Source: CALKGK01 sp964649515 (lineage in GTDB: Bacteria; Bacteroidota; Bacteroidia; Flavobacteriales_D; Sanyastnellaceae). From it: DNA of 6,431 bases. The notes below the pieces were generated by a model, which ran no database searches, was not told where the DNA came from, and saw only the letters and a program-made list of their open reading frames with translations. Positions 1-5,534 of the stretch are shown here, piece after piece; the first letter of the stretch is position 1, and each line of letters opens with the position of its first letter. The stretch is taken from NCBI GenBank assembly GCA_964649515.1, contig CAZYPV010000115.1, forward strand, positions 1 through 6,431, written 5' to 3'. The translations under genes were made by a program, and so were the position numbers.

Positions 1-860
1 AACTCGGCCATTTTTGCGCCGATTTGTGCTGGGGAATCAACCACATGAATTCCGCATTCGCTCATGATTGCTTTCTTCGCTTCTGCGCTTTCTTCTTCGC
101 CAGAAACGATGGCACCTGCGTGACCCATTGTTCTTCCTTTTGGAGCAGTTACACCTGCGATGAAACCAACTACCGGCTTTGTGCCGTTTTCTTTGATCCA
201 ACGCGCTGCCTTCACTTCCAAATCTCCACCAATTTCACCAATCATAATGATTCCGTCGGTTTCAGGGTCGTTCATCAACAATTGAACAGCTTCCAAAGTC
301 GTTGTCCCGATGATCGGATCTCCACCAATACCAATGGCGGTGGACTGACCCATTCCTGCTTTGGTGATTTGATCTACCGCTTCGTAAGTCAAGGTTCCTG
401 ATTTAGAAACAATCCCAATTCTTCCTGGGGTGAAGATGAATCCTGGCATGATGCCCACCTTGGCTTCTCCTGCTGTCATCACTCCTGGACAGTTAGGACC
501 AATCAAGGTGCAGTCTTTATTGTCGATGTAAGCTTTCACTTTCACCATGTCGTTCACAGGAATTCCTTCCGTGATGCAAATCACTACTTTGATCCCAGCC
601 TCCGCGGCTTCCATGATAGCGTCTCCAGCGAATGCCGGTGGAACGAAGATGATGGAAACATCTGCTCCAGTTGACTTAACAGCATCCGAAACCGAATTGA
701 ATACCGGCTTGCCAAGATGCTCTTGTCCACCTTTTCCAGGAGTAACACCACCAACTACATTGGTGCCATACTCAATCATTTGTCCGGCGTGAAAAGTACC
801 TTCACTACCAGTAAATCCTTGGACAATAATCTTGGAATCTTTGTTCACTAATACGCTCAT
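1..860 (-). CDS. sucD: Succinyl-CoA synthetase (succinate-CoA ligase) alpha subunit, 3' end cut by window edge
   Basis: This is the alpha subunit of the TCA-cycle enzyme that interconverts succinyl-CoA and succinate with substrate-level ATP or GTP formation; it works in the cytoplasm with SucB/SucC. Translating the minus strand from the ATG at 860-858 gives 286 uninterrupted codons. The N-terminal CoA-binding Rossmann region is visible as GFTGSEGTFH (residues 15-24) and TPGKGGQEHLG (40-50). GPNCPG is at 121-126 and SKSGTLTYE at 152-160. The phosphorylated active-site histidine is H247 in TMGHAGAIVSG, equivalent to His246 of the E. coli protein. Family members are about 290 residues, so only a few C-terminal codons are missing beyond base 1. 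No Shine-Dalgarno sequence precedes the start, as is usual in Bacteroidota. The beta subunit gene is not in this window. The upstream same-strand gene ends 91 nt before, and a separate promoter lies in that gap, so sucD is probably transcribed on its own. Confidence 0.96.
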   Translation of the reverse strand, partial: MSVLVNKDSKIIVQGFTGSEGTFHAGQMIEYGTNVVGGVTPGKGGQEHLGKPVFNSVSDAVKSTGADVSIIFVPPAFAGDAIMEAAEAGIKVVICITEGIPVNDMVKVKAYIDNKDCTLIGPNCPGVMTAGEAKVGIMPGFIFTPGRIGIVSKSGTLTYEAVDQITKAGMGQSTAIGIGGDPIIGTTTLEAVQLLMNDPETDGIIMIGEIGGDLEVKAARWIKENGTKPVVGFIAGVTAPKGRTMGHAGAIVSGEEESAEAKKAIMSECGIHVVDSPAQIGAKMAE

Positions 861-890
861 GTGACTTGTTTTTGGGTCAAAAAATCGATG

Positions 891-921
891 CGAAAATAAG
901 CCGAATATTCACGTGAACAAA
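891..921 (-). promoter_or_regulatory. Candidate sucD promoter (Bacteroidota type) with embedded palindrome
   Basis: Read on the minus strand, TTTG (921-918) is followed after 19 nt by TATTTTCG (898-891). This matches the Bacteroidota primary-sigma pattern TTTG-N19-21-TAnnTTTG with one mismatch in the -7 element. Transcription would begin near 884-888, giving a short leader of about 25-28 nt before the sucD ATG at 860. The spacer contains the perfect palindrome TTCACGTGAA (908-917). Together with the nearby TTCAC (924-928) it makes three half-sites of the same sequence around the -33 element. The promoter is inferred from motif and spacing only. Confidence 0.5.
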
Positions 922-928
922 GTTTCAC
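908..928. promoter_or_regulatory. Possible operator: TTCACGTGAA palindrome plus third half-site
   Basis: TTCACGTGAA at 908-917 is a perfect 10-bp palindrome. Its right half GTGAA (913-917) also pairs with TTCAC at 924-928 across six bases. The two overlapping inverted repeats cover the -33 element and spacer of the presumed sucD promoter, a usual place for a repressor or activator site. No regulator is encoded nearby, so the binding protein is unknown. Confidence 0.3.
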
Positions 929-951
929 CCCCGCTATTCGCCCATTAACTT

Positions 952-1719
952 TTAATCTTCAGCTTGAAAAAAGATGCGCTGGCTCTTTTTGCCTTCCGAG
1001 GTGATCACCGAAATCAAAAGAATTTGAGAGTTCAACGGAGTGAATGGAATGATTTGATCGCTCACAAGTTCCGTTCGGTGAAAAAGTTCCCGACCTTGAA
1101 CATCGTGGATGAAGACCTCGGCACTTTCGCTTAAACCTCGAAGTACAATTCCGTTTTGTCCTTGAAAAATTTGAAGATTCTCTCCGAAGTCCACTTCGTC
1201 TTCGGTTCCAACCGTATTGACCGCAGCAATGGCATCGCCCAAAAGCATCATGGTGTCTTCAATGTTTTGTCCCCAAGGATCATACACCAATTCTCTGTTC
1301 GGACCAATGACAATGAACATCGGGTAGCCATAGAAGGTGCCCCAATCATTGGGGTTCATGTAAGGCGCCATGGCTTCTGAAGCCCCACCGTTGGTTGCAA
1401 TAAAGGGGAGTTCTATGCCCGATTGACTTTGGTAATCCGTGAGTTGAGTGTGATTGTCCACACCACTCATGATCAATGCATCGACGGGCAAGCTGGTCCA
1501 TGTGCTGGAGAGGTGGTATTCCAAATGGTAGAAGAGGTTGGCGCAAATGGAACAGTCGCTATAGAAAAACGACAATACCACCGTTTTTCCTTGATCCAAA
1601 TAGTCTTCATACAAGCGGTGCTCCGTTCCATTGAGGTCTTGAACGATGAAATTTGGGGCGAGTTGAGCCTGGCCAATCATCGTGCTAAGGAAAAAGATTA
1701 GAAATAGCACTTTTTTCAT
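952..1719 (-). CDS. Secreted thioredoxin-like (AhpC/TSA-type) protein with a T9SS-like C-terminal tail
   Basis: A complete 255-residue protein. Residues 1-19 form a signal peptide: MKK, a hydrophobic stretch LFLIFFL, and probable cleavage after GQAQ. Residues 20-165 look like a thioredoxin-fold peroxiredoxin/TlpA-type domain, with APNF at the start, TVVLSFFYSDCSIC (46-59) carrying a CxxC redox pair (C56, C59), and GYP at 131-133 in the cis-proline position. Residues 183-252 resemble a degenerate type IX secretion sorting (type A) domain, with VFIHDVQGRELF and a strand-rich end LLISVITSEGKKSQRIFF; the usual PNP motif is missing. The likely role is a surface or secreted thiol-disulfide or peroxide-handling protein; its substrate cannot be told. 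The gene lies upstream of sucD on the same strand and diverges from mnmE. A weak TGTATTTG (1749-1742, minus strand) may be its -7 element. Confidence 0.8.
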   Translation of the reverse strand: MKKVLFLIFFLSTMIGQAQLAPNFIVQDLNGTEHRLYEDYLDQGKTVVLSFFYSDCSICANLFYHLEYHLSSTWTSLPVDALIMSGVDNHTQLTDYQSQSGIELPFIATNGGASEAMAPYMNPNDWGTFYGYPMFIVIGPNRELVYDPWGQNIEDTMMLLGDAIAAVNTVGTEDEVDFGENLQIFQGQNGIVLRGLSESAEVFIHDVQGRELFHRTELVSDQIIPFTPLNSQILLISVITSEGKKSQRIFFQAED

Positions 1720-1865
1720 TTTCTTGCTTTCGTCATTACCACAAATACACGATGAATAACGCTTCCCCTACCACGAAAGCGGGTATTTTTTCGTTAATTC
1801 TATCATTTCAAAGCAAAGCGATAAAAAGCAAGCTCCCAATTCACGTCTAAAAAGCGCGGCTTAAC

Positions 1866-1873
1866 TACTTTTG
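1866..1873 (+). promoter_or_regulatory. mnmE promoter -7 element, TACTTTTG
   Basis: TACTTTTG matches the Bacteroidota -7 consensus TAnnTTTG exactly and ends only 4 nt before the first mnmE ATG. Transcription would start at about 1878-1880. No good TTTG lies 19-21 nt upstream, so the -33 element is weak or absent. The position bears on the choice of mnmE start codon. Confidence 0.5.
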
Positions 1874-1877
1874 CAAG

Positions 1878-3284
1878 ATGATAAACATGGCAGATCAATC
1901 GTGCATTTGTGCAATTTCTACCGCTCCAGGGATGGGGGCGATCGCTGTAATCCGCGTTTCGGGGAAAGGAACCTTGGCTTTGGTGAATGAGTTGTTTTCT
2001 GGAAACATCCTCAAAGCAAAACCACATCAAGCCCTTTTTGGAAGGATTCTGGATGAAGAGCGCACGGTGGATGAGGTGCTGTGTACGGTGTTTCACGGAC
2101 CCAACAGCTTTACGGGGGAAGATACCGTTGAGATTGCCTGCCACGGTTCCAATTACATTCAACAAGAAATTTTGCGTTTGCTCTTGTCAAAGGGCTGCAG
2201 AATGGCCGAAGCAGGAGAGTTCACCCTGAGAGCTTTTATGAACGGGAAGATGGATTTGAGCCAGGCAGAAGCGGTGGCCGACCTCATTTCCTCAGAGTCG
2301 GCCGGGAGTCATGCCCTCGCCATGCATCAAATGCGCGGAGGCTTCTCGAAAGAAATTGGCGATTTGCGGGAGCGATTGATCCACTTCGCGAGTTTGATTG
2401 AATTGGAATTGGATTTTGGTGAAGAAGACGTGGAGTTTGCCGATCGACAAGACCTAGTAGAACTCATTAACGAAATCAAAGTGAAATTGAAGCACTTGAT
2501 CGATTCGTTTGCTGCGGGGAACGTGATTAAAAACGGCGTTCCCGTGGCCATCTTGGGCGCACCGAACAGAGGAAAGTCAACCTTGTTGAACGTTTTGCTC
2601 AACGAAGAGCGCGCCATTGTTTCAGCCATTGCCGGCACCACGCGCGATACCATTGAAGACGAAATCACCATCGAAGGTTTGCGATTTCGCTTTATCGATA
2701 CGGCAGGCATTCGCGTTACACAAGACGAAATTGAACACGAAGGCATCAACCGTGCTTTGGCCAAAGGAAAACAAGCCAAGTTGGGCCTCTTTTTGCTCGA
2801 TGCCACAACTCCAGAAGATTGGAAAACAGAATGCCAAAGCTTCCTCGAACAAATGGGGGAGGAGGGCCCGCAAGTGCTCTTGCTTGTGAACAAAGTAGAC
2901 CAGTTCAAGGGCGAGTGGCAAGACCTCCAAGCCGCTTTGGACGGTGTGGTGAACTCCTCTGACAGGATCGCAGCAGGGATCCTCATCTCCGCTCTCAACA
3001 AAACCAACATCGACGCCCTCAAGCAAACCCTTCTTGACTTGGTGGCACTTGGCGACCTCAACAGCTCCAGCACCATCGTCACCAACGTCCGGCATTACGA
3101 AGCTCTCCGCCTCGCCAACGAAAGTCTCAACGAAGTTTTGACCGGTTTGGGCAAGGGCATCACTGGCGACTTTTTAGCCATTGACATCCGCCGGGCATTG
3201 CATCACTTGGGGAGTATAACTGGTGAGATTACAACGGATGATTTGTTGGGGAATATCTTTGGTAAGTTTTGTATTGGGAAGTGA
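1878..3284 (+). CDS. mnmE: tRNA uridine-5-carboxymethylaminomethyl(34) synthesis GTPase MnmE (TrmE)
   Basis: MnmE is a cytoplasmic GTPase that, with MnmG (GidA), installs the cmnm5 group on the wobble uridine of certain tRNAs, using methylenetetrahydrofolate. The reading from 1878 gives 468 residues, the normal family length of about 450-470. The N-terminal folate-binding domain opens with CAISTAPGMGAIAVIRVSG (11-29) and includes CHGSNYIQQEIL (88-99) and AGEFTLRAFMNGKMDL (112-127). The G domain has G1 GAPNRGKST (228-236), G2 GTTRDT (253-258), G3 DTAG (274-277) and G4 NKVD (338-341). The C-terminal helical domain ends in the conserved FCIGK (464-468), whose cysteine is functionally important. 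The in-frame ATG at 1887 would remove three residues and fits the promoter better; the longest reading is listed. The gene diverges from the thioredoxin-like gene and is intact. A mobile element starts directly behind it, and its last 25 codons differ in composition from the rest. Confidence 0.97.
   Translation: MINMADQSCICAISTAPGMGAIAVIRVSGKGTLALVNELFSGNILKAKPHQALFGRILDEERTVDEVLCTVFHGPNSFTGEDTVEIACHGSNYIQQEILRLLLSKGCRMAEAGEFTLRAFMNGKMDLSQAEAVADLISSESAGSHALAMHQMRGGFSKEIGDLRERLIHFASLIELELDFGEEDVEFADRQDLVELINEIKVKLKHLIDSFAAGNVIKNGVPVAILGAPNRGKSTLLNVLLNEERAIVSAIAGTTRDTIEDEITIEGLRFRFIDTAGIRVTQDEIEHEGINRALAKGKQAKLGLFLLDATTPEDWKTECQSFLEQMGEEGPQVLLLVNKVDQFKGEWQDLQAALDGVVNSSDRIAAGILISALNKTNIDALKQTLLDLVALGDLNSSSTIVTNVRHYEALRLANESLNEVLTGLGKGITGDFLAIDIRRALHHLGSITGEITTDDLLGNIFGKFCIGK
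3267..3284. other. Candidate element attachment core (attL) in the mnmE 3' end
   Basis: These 18 bases encode FCIGK plus the stop codon of mnmE. Codons for this conserved tail are the known chromosomal target of SGI1-type islands in Proteobacteria. Here a tyrosine recombinase begins 169 bp downstream, reading away from mnmE, and composition changes at this point. This makes the end of mnmE the likely site of integration. The crossover point itself cannot be fixed because the right end of the element is outside the window and no second copy of the repeat is visible. Confidence 0.5.
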
Positions 3285-3316
3285 AATACTCTAAGCAAAA
3301 CAAAAGAAACCAAAGA

Positions 3317-3364
3317 AAACCTAGTATTAACCCCTTATTAATGGTGGTTTAGATAAAATTATCT
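3317..3364. repeat. Inverted repeats behind mnmE, possible stem-loop or protein sites
   Basis: Two dyads lie side by side. The first pairs AAACC (3317-3321) with GGTTT (3346-3350), and inside it ATTAA (3326-3330) with TTAAT (3338-3342), with an unpaired internal part. The second is AGATAA-AA-TTATCT (3351-3364). Neither is followed by a clean T-run, so a Rho-independent terminator for mnmE is not convincing. They could be integrase or excisionase sites near the element end. Function unproven. Confidence 0.3.
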
Positions 3365-3392
3365 TGGATGAATTTTTAGATGATTAGATTTG
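3364..3392 (+). promoter_or_regulatory. Candidate integrase promoter, TTG-N18-TAGATTTG
   Basis: TAGATTTG (3385-3392) matches TAnnTTTG exactly, and TTG at 3364-3366 lies 18 nt upstream, within the spacing seen for flavobacterial promoters. Transcription would start near 3397-3400, leaving a leader of roughly 55 nt before the integrase ATG at 3454. The promoter lies inside the element, so the integrase does not need mnmE transcription. Confidence 0.5.
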
Positions 3393-3407
3393 TTTTGATG
3401 AATTTTT
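3367..3407 (+). repeat. Direct repeat GATGAATTTTT, two copies 30 bp apart
   Basis: Identical 11-bp copies lie at 3367-3377 and 3397-3407. The 30-bp distance is close to three helical turns, so both would face the same side of the DNA. The first is in the promoter spacer and the second at the expected transcription start. They are candidate arm-type integrase sites or operators of an autoregulated integrase gene. Confidence 0.4.
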
Positions 3408-3454
3408 GTCCCCAATTTGTGCTGGATTTTAATCAGGGACAAAAAGGTACAAAA
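3403..3454. repeat. Inverted repeat TTTTTGTCCC / GGGACAAAAA with a third related half-site before int
   Basis: TTTTTGTCCC (3403-3412) is matched perfectly by GGGACAAAAA (3436-3445), with 23 bases between. A third related copy, GGTACAAAA (3446-3454), follows at once and runs into the integrase start codon. On DNA these could be binding sites for the integrase or a repressor. On RNA the pairing would place the integrase start beside a 10-bp stem, possibly limiting translation. Both readings are inferences. Confidence 0.45.
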
Positions 3455-4554
3455 TGAAAGTTACACTACGAGAGAAAACACTGGCCAAAGGTAAAATCGG
3501 CTTATACCTTGATATTTATCACAAAGGGAAAAGAGCTAAAGAAACACTTCCGCTTAAACTCTTTCAAAAGCCAAAGGATCAACTTGAGCGAAATCACAAC
3601 AAGGAAGTGCAAGAGATAGCTCGAAAGTTAGTAGCAGAACGACAATTAGACGAGCTCAAGAAAACGGCAGGCATGAGTTATGAGTTTGCTATAAAAACAG
3701 AGCTTATCCCCTATTTCGAAAAACTCACAGAGGAAAGATATTCAAGTAAAGGAAACTACGATAACTGGGACAGCACGGTAAAAATCCTGAGAAATTACTG
3801 CAAACCACAAACAACGTTTGCCGACATTGATGTTGAATGGGTGAAAGCATTTCGGAATTATCTGGACAAAGAATATAGAACCAAAGCGAATAAGCTGCTC
3901 TCTCAAAACTCCAAGCACAGTTATTTCAATAAGTTCAGAGCATGCATGAAGCAAGCTTTGAGAGATCAAATCATTCCAAGAAATCCATGCGAAGCTGTAA
4001 AAGGCTTCAAGATGAACGATGATCATAAAAGAGAATTCCTCACCATTGAAGAGGTAAGAAAACTCGTTACGACTGAATGTGAGTCAGACATCCTCAAGAA
4101 AGCATTTCTTTTCTGTTGCTTAACTGGCCTTAGATGGTCTGATGCTATGAAGCTTGAAAATGATGACCTTCAATTTTCCGAAGAACTCGGACATTTCATC
4201 CGTTTCCAACAGAAAAAGACAAAATCCCAAGAGACACTTCCTATAAGTGAGCAAGCTCTCGGGCTTATCCCAGATTTGACAAAAAAGGGTTCAAGGGTCT
4301 TTGAAGGCTTAAAATACAGTTCAGAAATGAACTTCAAACTCAAGCGTTGGACCCTTCGAGCAGGGATTCACAAGAACATCACCTTCCATTGTGCCAGACA
4401 CACCTTCGCTACATTACAGTTAACCTCTGGAACAGACATCTATACCGTTTCAAAACTTCTCGGACATAAGGAGATAAAAACAACGGCCATCTATACGAAG
4501 GTTATAGATCAAAAGAAAAAAGACGCTATGAATCAACTTCCATCAATTATGTAG
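3454..4554 (+). CDS. int: Tyrosine recombinase / integrase of a Bacteroidota integrative element
   Basis: A complete 366-residue site-specific recombinase, which would cut and join the element ends and the chromosomal target through a tyrosine-DNA intermediate. Residues 1-60 are a basic arm-type DNA-binding domain (TLREKTLAKGKIGLYLDIY, then KGKRAKETLPLKL). Residues about 75-185 form the helical core-binding (SAM-like) domain. The catalytic domain is at 195-355, with R227 in TGLRWSD, a lysine near K255-K257 in QQKKTKS, H312 and R315 in HCARHTFAT, H338 in LLGHKE, and the nucleophile Y347 in AIYTKV. All expected active-site residues are present, so it should be active. Overall shape matches Bacteroidota element integrases (CTnDOT/NBU style). 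It sits directly behind mnmE in the same direction, and GC is clearly lower than in mnmE. The next gene starts 2 nt after its stop, which suggests co-transcription. Confidence 0.95.
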   Translation: MKVTLREKTLAKGKIGLYLDIYHKGKRAKETLPLKLFQKPKDQLERNHNKEVQEIARKLVAERQLDELKKTAGMSYEFAIKTELIPYFEKLTEERYSSKGNYDNWDSTVKILRNYCKPQTTFADIDVEWVKAFRNYLDKEYRTKANKLLSQNSKHSYFNKFRACMKQALRDQIIPRNPCEAVKGFKMNDDHKREFLTIEEVRKLVTTECESDILKKAFLFCCLTGLRWSDAMKLENDDLQFSEELGHFIRFQQKKTKSQETLPISEQALGLIPDLTKKGSRVFEGLKYSSEMNFKLKRWTLRAGIHKNITFHCARHTFATLQLTSGTDIYTVSKLLGHKEIKTTAIYTKVIDQKKKDAMNQLPSIM

Positions 4555-4556
4555 TC

Positions 4557-5447
4557 ATGGAACACCAAAATTATTTAAACAACTATTTCGAAATCGACCT
4601 TGGAACGATTTACAGCGAAGAAGCTAACTCTATCGATACTCATGATAACAGAAAAGACGAGATTTTAACTCTTTTGTCCATAATCAAGATGATCTTGACT
4701 AAACGAGATCTGATCACATTCAGGTATCACCCCGATCACGCTCGGTATGCTTCTACAAAATGGGATATGTGGACAAACTCAAAACCACTTAAAGGAAAAG
4801 TGACTCCGCGATATGACTATTTTATGGTAGAATCTAAAAATCCGAATTATACGTATGAAAGCTTGAGTAAAATGGGGATTAACCCATTGATTAACTACGA
4901 CTTGATAAGATATGATCAAGAATGCATTATTAACCGAGATGATGTTGATGTCATTAAAGATGATTTTGATCTAGCTTTTGCCTTTAGGTTAAGTCAGCTA
5001 AGACACACTGAGGTCTTCGATTTTCTGGAATATCATTGTGATAGTCTTTCTGTCTCGGATTTCGGACAATATTTGAAGCAAATATGTAGAGATTTCGAAA
5101 ATCTCCTACAGGACAAGAAAGACACGGTCTTCGATTGGATTGAATCTCTATCTACTTCCATCAAAAAAGGAAAGACTCAGATTTCAACGAATCAATGTGT
5201 GCTCCTTTTTTATTTTCTCCTAAAGGAGAGAGGCTTATGGTGGAAAGATAATGGAACAAAACAAAAGGACTTTGTTGAGCTAGTTTCACAAGTCCATGGA
5301 TCGAATATTCAAAACGTCAAACAAAAAGCCGGCGATATCTTAAAAGAGAATAAAAAATTCGAAGAAGACCTTTTGAAGATTAGATCACTTCTTATGCCGT
5401 TAAACTACCCAAAGCTTATAGCTTTGATAGACAGAGAGTTAATGTAG
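4557..5447 (+). CDS. Uncharacterised element protein, possibly RteC-like
   Basis: A 296-residue protein starting 2 nt behind the integrase stop, so the two are probably translationally coupled and made together. It has no signal peptide or membrane segment. It appears mostly alpha-helical, with many charged and aromatic residues. Features include FRYHPDHARYASTKWDMW (about 55-72), a central DDFDLAFAFRLSQLRHTEVFDFLEYH stretch in two parts (about 135-160), and a C-terminal region from about 210 with QCVLLFYFLLKERGLWW, TKQKDFVELVSQVHG and LIALIDREL. The order of elements, the F.L....L...E..DFLE-like central helix and the final helical domain recall RteC proteins, which control excision of Bacteroidota conjugative elements, and genes of that family often follow integrases. 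No decisive motif is visible, so this is a weak family guess. Alternatives are a directionality or replication accessory protein. Confidence 0.75.
   Translation: MEHQNYLNNYFEIDLGTIYSEEANSIDTHDNRKDEILTLLSIIKMILTKRDLITFRYHPDHARYASTKWDMWTNSKPLKGKVTPRYDYFMVESKNPNYTYESLSKMGINPLINYDLIRYDQECIINRDDVDVIKDDFDLAFAFRLSQLRHTEVFDFLEYHCDSLSVSDFGQYLKQICRDFENLLQDKKDTVFDWIESLSTSIKKGKTQISTNQCVLLFYFLLKERGLWWKDNGTKQKDFVELVSQVHGSNIQNVKQKAGDILKENKKFEEDLLKIRSLLMPLNYPKLIALIDRELM
5410..5426. repeat. Perfect inverted repeat CAAAGCT-TAT-AGCTTTG
   Basis: Seven-base arms flank a 3-base centre near the 3' end of the gene at 4557-5447, about 20 nt before its stop. One arm, AGCTTTG, recurs at 5504-5510 in the next intergenic region. 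It could be a hairpin or protein site; there is no T-run to make it a standard terminator. Confidence 0.35.
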
Positions 5448-5460
5448 TTCGGGGTGTTTC

Positions 5461-5485
5461 GGTAGTGACTACCCAACCCACTACC
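5461..5485. promoter_or_regulatory. Operator-like palindrome GGTAGTGACTACC plus third half-site
   Basis: GGTAGT-G-ACTACC (5461-5473) is a perfect 13-bp palindrome. CACTACC (5479-5485) supplies a third half-site that pairs with GGTAGTG (5461-5467). The cluster lies in the 87-bp gap upstream of the small HTH gene, about 50-75 nt before its start. This is where an autoregulator would bind. The HTH protein next to it is the natural candidate, but this is inference. Confidence 0.45.
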
Positions 5486-5509
5486 AAGCTTGATTCTTCA
5501 AAAAGCTTT
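5486..5509. repeat. AAGCTT pair in intergenic region
   Basis: AAGCTT at 5486-5491 and AAAGCTTT at 5502-5509 are each self-complementary, and together they form a near-perfect inverted repeat separated by about 11 bases. They continue a cluster of AAGCTT words that runs from 5412 to 5759. A weak hairpin or a binding site are both possible. Confidence 0.25.
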
Positions 5510-5534
5510 GTGACGTAACTAAATAAATGATGTT

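Noticed and set aside
24..792. Plus-strand open frames at 24-401 and 547-792
   Set aside because: They lie opposite sucD, whose minus-strand translation is clearly conserved; the plus-strand peptides are low-complexity and cysteine-rich without recognisable domains.
1156..1701. Plus-strand and other minus-strand open frames across the thioredoxin-like gene
   Set aside because: The 255-residue frame has a signal peptide, a CxxC motif and a coherent domain order; the overlapping frames do not.
1760..1791. Terminator-like CGCTT...AAGCG followed by a T-run on the plus strand
   Set aside because: No plus-strand gene ends upstream of it, since both neighbouring genes there are on the minus strand, and the stem is only 5 bp with a 12-nt loop.
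2327..3095. Long minus-strand open frames (252 and 157 codons) opposite mnmE
   Set aside because: They are antisense to the conserved GTPase domain of mnmE, rich in serine and without homology-like motifs; they follow from the codon pattern of mnmE.
3285..3453. tRNA gene as integration target
   Set aside because: No cloverleaf or CCA end could be seen; the element abuts the mnmE tail.
3742..4026. 94-codon minus-strand frame inside the integrase gene
   Set aside because: The plus-strand integrase is complete with all catalytic residues; the antisense peptide has no recognisable features.
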